Shown here piece by piece: positions 6,508-9,232 of a DNA stretch of 9,232 bases; position 1 is the stretch's first letter; each line of letters begins with the position of its first letter. Below the pieces are notes generated by a model. That model saw only the letters and a list, made by a program, of their open reading frames with translations. It searched no databases and was not told the DNA's origin. The translations under genes and the position numbers were made by a program. The DNA comes from Candidatus Firestoneibacteriota bacterium (GTDB taxonomy: Bacteria > Oederibacteriota > JAAXVQ01), in NCBI GenBank assembly GCA_013335425.1, contig JAAXVQ010000057.1, positions 1 through 9,232 on the forward strand, written 5' to 3'.

Positions 6508-7231
6508 CTGGATAGTACCGTTTTTTCTTCTAAATATTTGGAGCGTTCCCCTATGGGGTGAATCCCTTACCGGGGAAGCGCCGCCTGATTTTTCCCCGAA
6601 ACCTGAAGTTCAAAAAGCCCGTTTTGAAGGTTTGCGCGACTTTAACGAGGGCGCGGTTTTTTTGCTGCAGCGTTACGCCTCCTTGGAAGCTGTTGTGGGG
6701 GCTCTGCAGGCCGGGCGGCAGGAAAATCAGGCATTGGCCATCGGGGCAGCCTCTTTAATTCCCGGCGTGGGGCAGATGATCAACGGGGATTATTCCCAAG
6801 GCGGGTTGTTGCTTTTCGCCGATTCCGTCGCCGGCATCAACGCCAATCAATTGGCGTTTTCCCGAAAAAAAATTCCGCAGACGGAATGGAGCCTGGGCTA
6901 TTATTCATCGCTGGCGTTGCGCGATGGGATCATGCTTTATGCGACCTTGCATGCGACCAATGCCAATTACCGGGCTCACCAGAACCGCACCCAAGCACTG
7001 TGGACCGGCACGGCCTCGGTACTGCCTGGGGCGGGGCAAGCCATCAACGGACAATGGTGGGAAGCGGCTGGTTTTTTAGGCGCCTATGTGGCTGTCGCAA
7101 TCTGGGCGGCAAACATGGAAGATCATTTTTATGCAGAACCGGAAAAAGCCACCGCCGGTGTTTCAGACCAACAGTCATCTTGGTCCTTTGCGGTTTTGCC
7201 CATGGGTATTATGGTGAGCGCCGCATGGTGA
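6494..7231 (+). CDS. Exported or membrane protein of unknown function with a duplicated PG-x-GQ-x-ING motif
   Basis: I do not recognise a function for this protein of about 245 residues. It starts with a likely signal peptide (a lysine, then a hydrophobic stretch to about residue 22). Two copies of a motif occur 88 residues apart: ASLIPGVGQMINGDY (86-100) and ASVLPGAGQAINGQW (174-188). Each is followed by a Gly/Ala/Leu-rich hydrophobic segment that could enter the membrane. This PG-x-GQ-x-N-G pattern resembles DUF5683-type small membrane proteins of diderm bacteria (from memory). AAGAAGG at 6482-6488 serves either ATG 6494 or the adjacent ATG 6497; the upstream in-frame ATG 6431 would put charged residues before the signal peptide and overlap the hydrolase by 77 bp. 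The gene overlaps the hydrolase by 14 bp and ends 7 bp before the glycosyltransferase, so a cell-envelope role is possible but unproven. Confidence 0.8.
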   Translation: MMKLNWIVPFFLLNIWSVPLWGESLTGEAPPDFSPKPEVQKARFEGLRDFNEGAVFLLQRYASLEAVVGALQAGRQENQALAIGAASLIPGVGQMINGDYSQGGLLLFADSVAGINANQLAFSRKKIPQTEWSLGYYSSLALRDGIMLYATLHATNANYRAHQNRTQALWTGTASVLPGAGQAINGQWWEAAGFLGAYVAVAIWAANMEDHFYAEPEKATAGVSDQQSSWSFAVLPMGIMVSAAW

Positions 7232-7238
7232 CCCGCGC

Positions 7239-9158
7239 ATGAAAATAAGTGGCGTTTCCGTCGATCACGCTTCGACCCGGTTGCCGGCTGACGTTGTTCC
7301 GGTTGCCGGCCCTTGGAACCGGTGGGATTGGATCGCGGTCGGGAGCGTATTTCTGGTTGCCCTGGGGTTGCGTGCCGCTTATTGGCTGACCGTGCATCGT
7401 GAGATTTGGTTCCGAAATCCCATTATTGATTCCGATCACTTTCACCAATGGGCGCTGAGCATCTTGCGGGGGGACCTGTTGGGAACCGGCGCTTTTGCCC
7501 ATGGTCCCTTATATGCTTACTTGCTCGCGGGGGTTTACGCATGTCTGGGTCCGGATCCGGCAAGGGCGGCCGGGGTGCAGTTGCTTTTAGGCGCTGTCAG
7601 TTGCGGACTGATCTTTTTATTGGCCCGCCGACTTTTTTCCCGCTCTGTGGCCGTGATAGCGGGGTTGGCCCAAGCTGTTTACAGTTTGGCTTTTTTTCAT
7701 GAAGGTACCCTCTTAACCGCAGTTTTAATCAATTTTCTGAATTTGCTGCTGTTGCTGACCTCCTTTTGGGCCGCGCAACGCCCTGTGGCCAAGCGTTGGC
7801 TGCTCCCGGGAATTCTTCTGGGGCTATCCTTTTTGGCCAGGCCGAGTATCGGTATCTATGCGGCGGTGTTGTTGGGTTGGGTGGTTTGGTTGTTTGGTCG
7901 GAACAACCGCCGGTACTGCCTGCGTACCGGCGCGGTTTTGGCGGCCACGTTGGCGGTGGTAATCCTGCCGGCCACGATACGCAATGCGGTGGTCATGCAT
8001 GAGTTCATGCTCAGCGTGCCTCATGGCGGGATGAATTTTTACTTGGGAAATTCCCGCCAAGCCAAGGGGTATCATGTTATTTTGGAAAACAACGCGGGTT
8101 TGAACGCCAATAAAATAGCCGATCGCTTTAAGCAGGACGCGGAAGAGGCGCTGGGGCGGAGATTGACTTTTTCCGAATCCAACGCCTACTGGTACCGAAA
8201 AGCGTGGCGAGAAATTGCCGAGGATTGGGGACACTGGCAGGAAGTGCTGTCGGCCAAGTTTTTGCTGTTCTTTAACGCTTATGAGTATACCACCAGCCTG
8301 AATTATTATGCAGTACGCGAATTGACCCCATTTCTCCAACTGCCTTGGCTCGGGTTTTCTGCGGTGGCGCCGCTGGCCCTGTTGGGCATGGTATGGCTGC
8401 GCAAACGGTTCCGGGAATTGCTGCCATTGTACGGTTTTGTCCTGGTTATCCTGGCCGGCAACGTCTTGCTTATGGTTTCTTCGGAATACCGCTATGCGGT
8501 CATGCCGGTTCTTTTTATTTTCGCCGCGCAGGGCGGGGCGGAGTTGGTCGCACTGGCCCGGGGCGGGAATTGGACGCGTTTGGGAGCCGCGCTGGTGATG
8601 TTGTCGCTCTTTTTCGCTCTGACCCGTCTGGAGTTGCTCAATCAAAACGAGCGTAATTATCACCTGGCGTCGGCCCATTCAAACTTCGGGCATTTGTTGG
8701 CCCGGATGGACAATTTCCAGGGTGCGAGCGAGGAATACGGTTTGGCCAAGGAACTGGTTAAATTCCAACCGCAGTACCTGTCGGCAGCTTCTGAAGAATT
8801 GGCGGCCGCGTATATTCGTTTGCAGAAGATGGACGAAGCCCGCTGGGAATTGGAAGAAGCCTACGCCTTGACCCCCAAGGAGCTCTCCGTGGTGGACGAG
8901 TTGGCCACCGTGGCAACCGCGCAGGGACGTTTTGCCGATGCCGTCGGTTTTCGAAAACAAGCCATTGCGTTGGATTCCGGGCAAGGCAAGTTGTATTTTA
9001 ATTTGGGGATGACGTATTTGTGGGCCGGACAGGACCGGGAGGCGGATCGCGCCTTTGCCGAGGCCTTGCAACGCTCGCCGGAGTTGGCGGACATCATCGC
9101 GCAAAAACGCGCCTTGGTTATGCGCGACCGGAAACTATCCCGCCGGAAAGGACCCTGA
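7239..9158 (+). CDS. GT-C membrane glycosyltransferase (family 39-like) with C-terminal TPR repeats
   Basis: The 639-residue protein has two parts. Residues 1 to about 465 hold many hydrophobic membrane segments, the first at about 31-52. The first extracytoplasmic loop has NPIIDSDHFHQWA (Asp64, Asp66), the place of the catalytic Asp in GT-C enzymes, followed by HGPLYAYLLAG at 88-98. A large loop begins with the family-like segment MNFYLGNSRQAKG. Such enzymes use polyprenyl-phosphate sugars to glycosylate lipids, glycans or proteins on the outer side of the inner membrane; the acceptor is unknown here. Residues about 470-627 form roughly four TPR-like helical hairpins, for example KLYFNLGMTYLWAGQDREADRAFAEALQ, read here as two pieces (KLYFNLGMTYLWAG and QDREADRAFAEALQ). 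They may bind a protein partner. ATG 7239 lies 7 bp after the previous gene, and mutL begins 7 bp after the stop, so it is in the middle of an operon. Confidence 0.85.
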   Translation: MKISGVSVDHASTRLPADVVPVAGPWNRWDWIAVGSVFLVALGLRAAYWLTVHREIWFRNPIIDSDHFHQWALSILRGDLLGTGAFAHGPLYAYLLAGVYACLGPDPARAAGVQLLLGAVSCGLIFLLARRLFSRSVAVIAGLAQAVYSLAFFHEGTLLTAVLINFLNLLLLLTSFWAAQRPVAKRWLLPGILLGLSFLARPSIGIYAAVLLGWVVWLFGRNNRRYCLRTGAVLAATLAVVILPATIRNAVVMHEFMLSVPHGGMNFYLGNSRQAKGYHVILENNAGLNANKIADRFKQDAEEALGRRLTFSESNAYWYRKAWREIAEDWGHWQEVLSAKFLLFFNAYEYTTSLNYYAVRELTPFLQLPWLGFSAVAPLALLGMVWLRKRFRELLPLYGFVLVILAGNVLLMVSSEYRYAVMPVLFIFAAQGGAELVALARGGNWTRLGAALVMLSLFFALTRLELLNQNERNYHLASAHSNFGHLLARMDNFQGASEEYGLAKELVKFQPQYLSAASEELAAAYIRLQKMDEARWELEEAYALTPKELSVVDELATVATAQGRFADAVGFRKQAIALDSGQGKLYFNLGMTYLWAGQDREADRAFAEALQRSPELADIIAQKRALVMRDRKLSRRKGP

Positions 9159-9165
9159 CGCAGCC

Positions 9166-9232
9166 ATGATCAGGATTTTATCGGATCAGCTTGCCAACCT
9201 CATTGCTGCCGGGGAAGTGGTGGAACGCCCGG
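9166..9232 (+). CDS. mutL: DNA mismatch repair protein MutL (3' truncated by window edge)
   Basis: Only 22 codons and one base are present. They begin MIRILSDQLANLIAAGEV and continue VERP, the near-invariant N-terminus of MutL (LxxQxANxIAAGEVVERP), which is the first helix of its GHKL ATPase domain. MutL couples mismatch recognition by MutS to strand removal. The catalytic glutamate lies just beyond the window edge and cannot be checked. The ATG is 7 bp after the glycosyltransferase stop, with no clear ribosome binding site, so translation may be coupled to the upstream gene. Confidence 0.93.
   Translation, partial: MIRILSDQLANLIAAGEVVERP

Noticed and set aside
7824..8678. Long open frame on the minus strand opposite the glycosyltransferase gene (284 codons).
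   Set aside because: Its protein is rich in Gln, Arg, His and Pro without any domain, and the plus-strand frame has clear membrane segments and family motifs. It is a by-product of the codon use of the real gene.

Overview
All ten genes in this window lie on the plus strand and are packed closely; two are cut by the window edges. The content suggests an anaerobic, hydrogen-metabolising bacterium. It has two of the three maturases of [FeFe] hydrogenase (HydE and HydF), a methyl-accepting chemotaxis protein, and probably an outer membrane, since one small secreted protein is of a kind common in diderm bacteria. Coding DNA is mostly of moderate to high GC, with one marked AT-rich stretch. I cannot assign a phylum from the sequence; an uncultured anaerobic lineage is only a guess.

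Region 1 (1-4180) is a hydrogenase-maturation cluster. It holds the 3' part of hydE, an aspartate ammonia-lyase-like gene, a guanine/nucleoside deaminase-like gene, and hydF. HydE and HydF act in making the organic two-iron part of the H-cluster. The two enzymes between them belong to families that release ammonia (fumarate plus NH3 from aspartate; xanthine plus NH3 from guanine). The nitrogen of the azadithiolate bridge of the H-cluster can come from ammonium, so an ammonia-supply role is a natural but unproven reading. hydG and the hydrogenase structural genes are not in the window. The hydE/aspA junction (134 bp, very AT-rich) carries two inverted repeats and a weak promoter-like sequence, and a weak terminator-like hairpin follows the lyase gene.

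Region 2 (4238-5849) holds signalling genes. One encodes a small chemoreceptor-like protein with two N-terminal membrane segments and a cytoplasmic signalling hairpin but no ligand-binding domain. The next encodes a single-domain STAS (anti-anti-sigma-like) protein.

Region 3 (5496-9232) looks like one operon, because genes overlap or are 7 nt apart. In order it holds the STAS gene, a metallo-beta-lactamase-fold hydrolase of the glyoxalase II type, a secreted or membrane protein with a duplicated PG-x-GQ-x-ING motif, a GT-C membrane glycosyltransferase fused to C-terminal TPR repeats, and the first 22 codons of mutL. No tRNA, rRNA, CRISPR array, insertion sequence or phage gene was seen, and no stretch over 300 bases lacks a gene.
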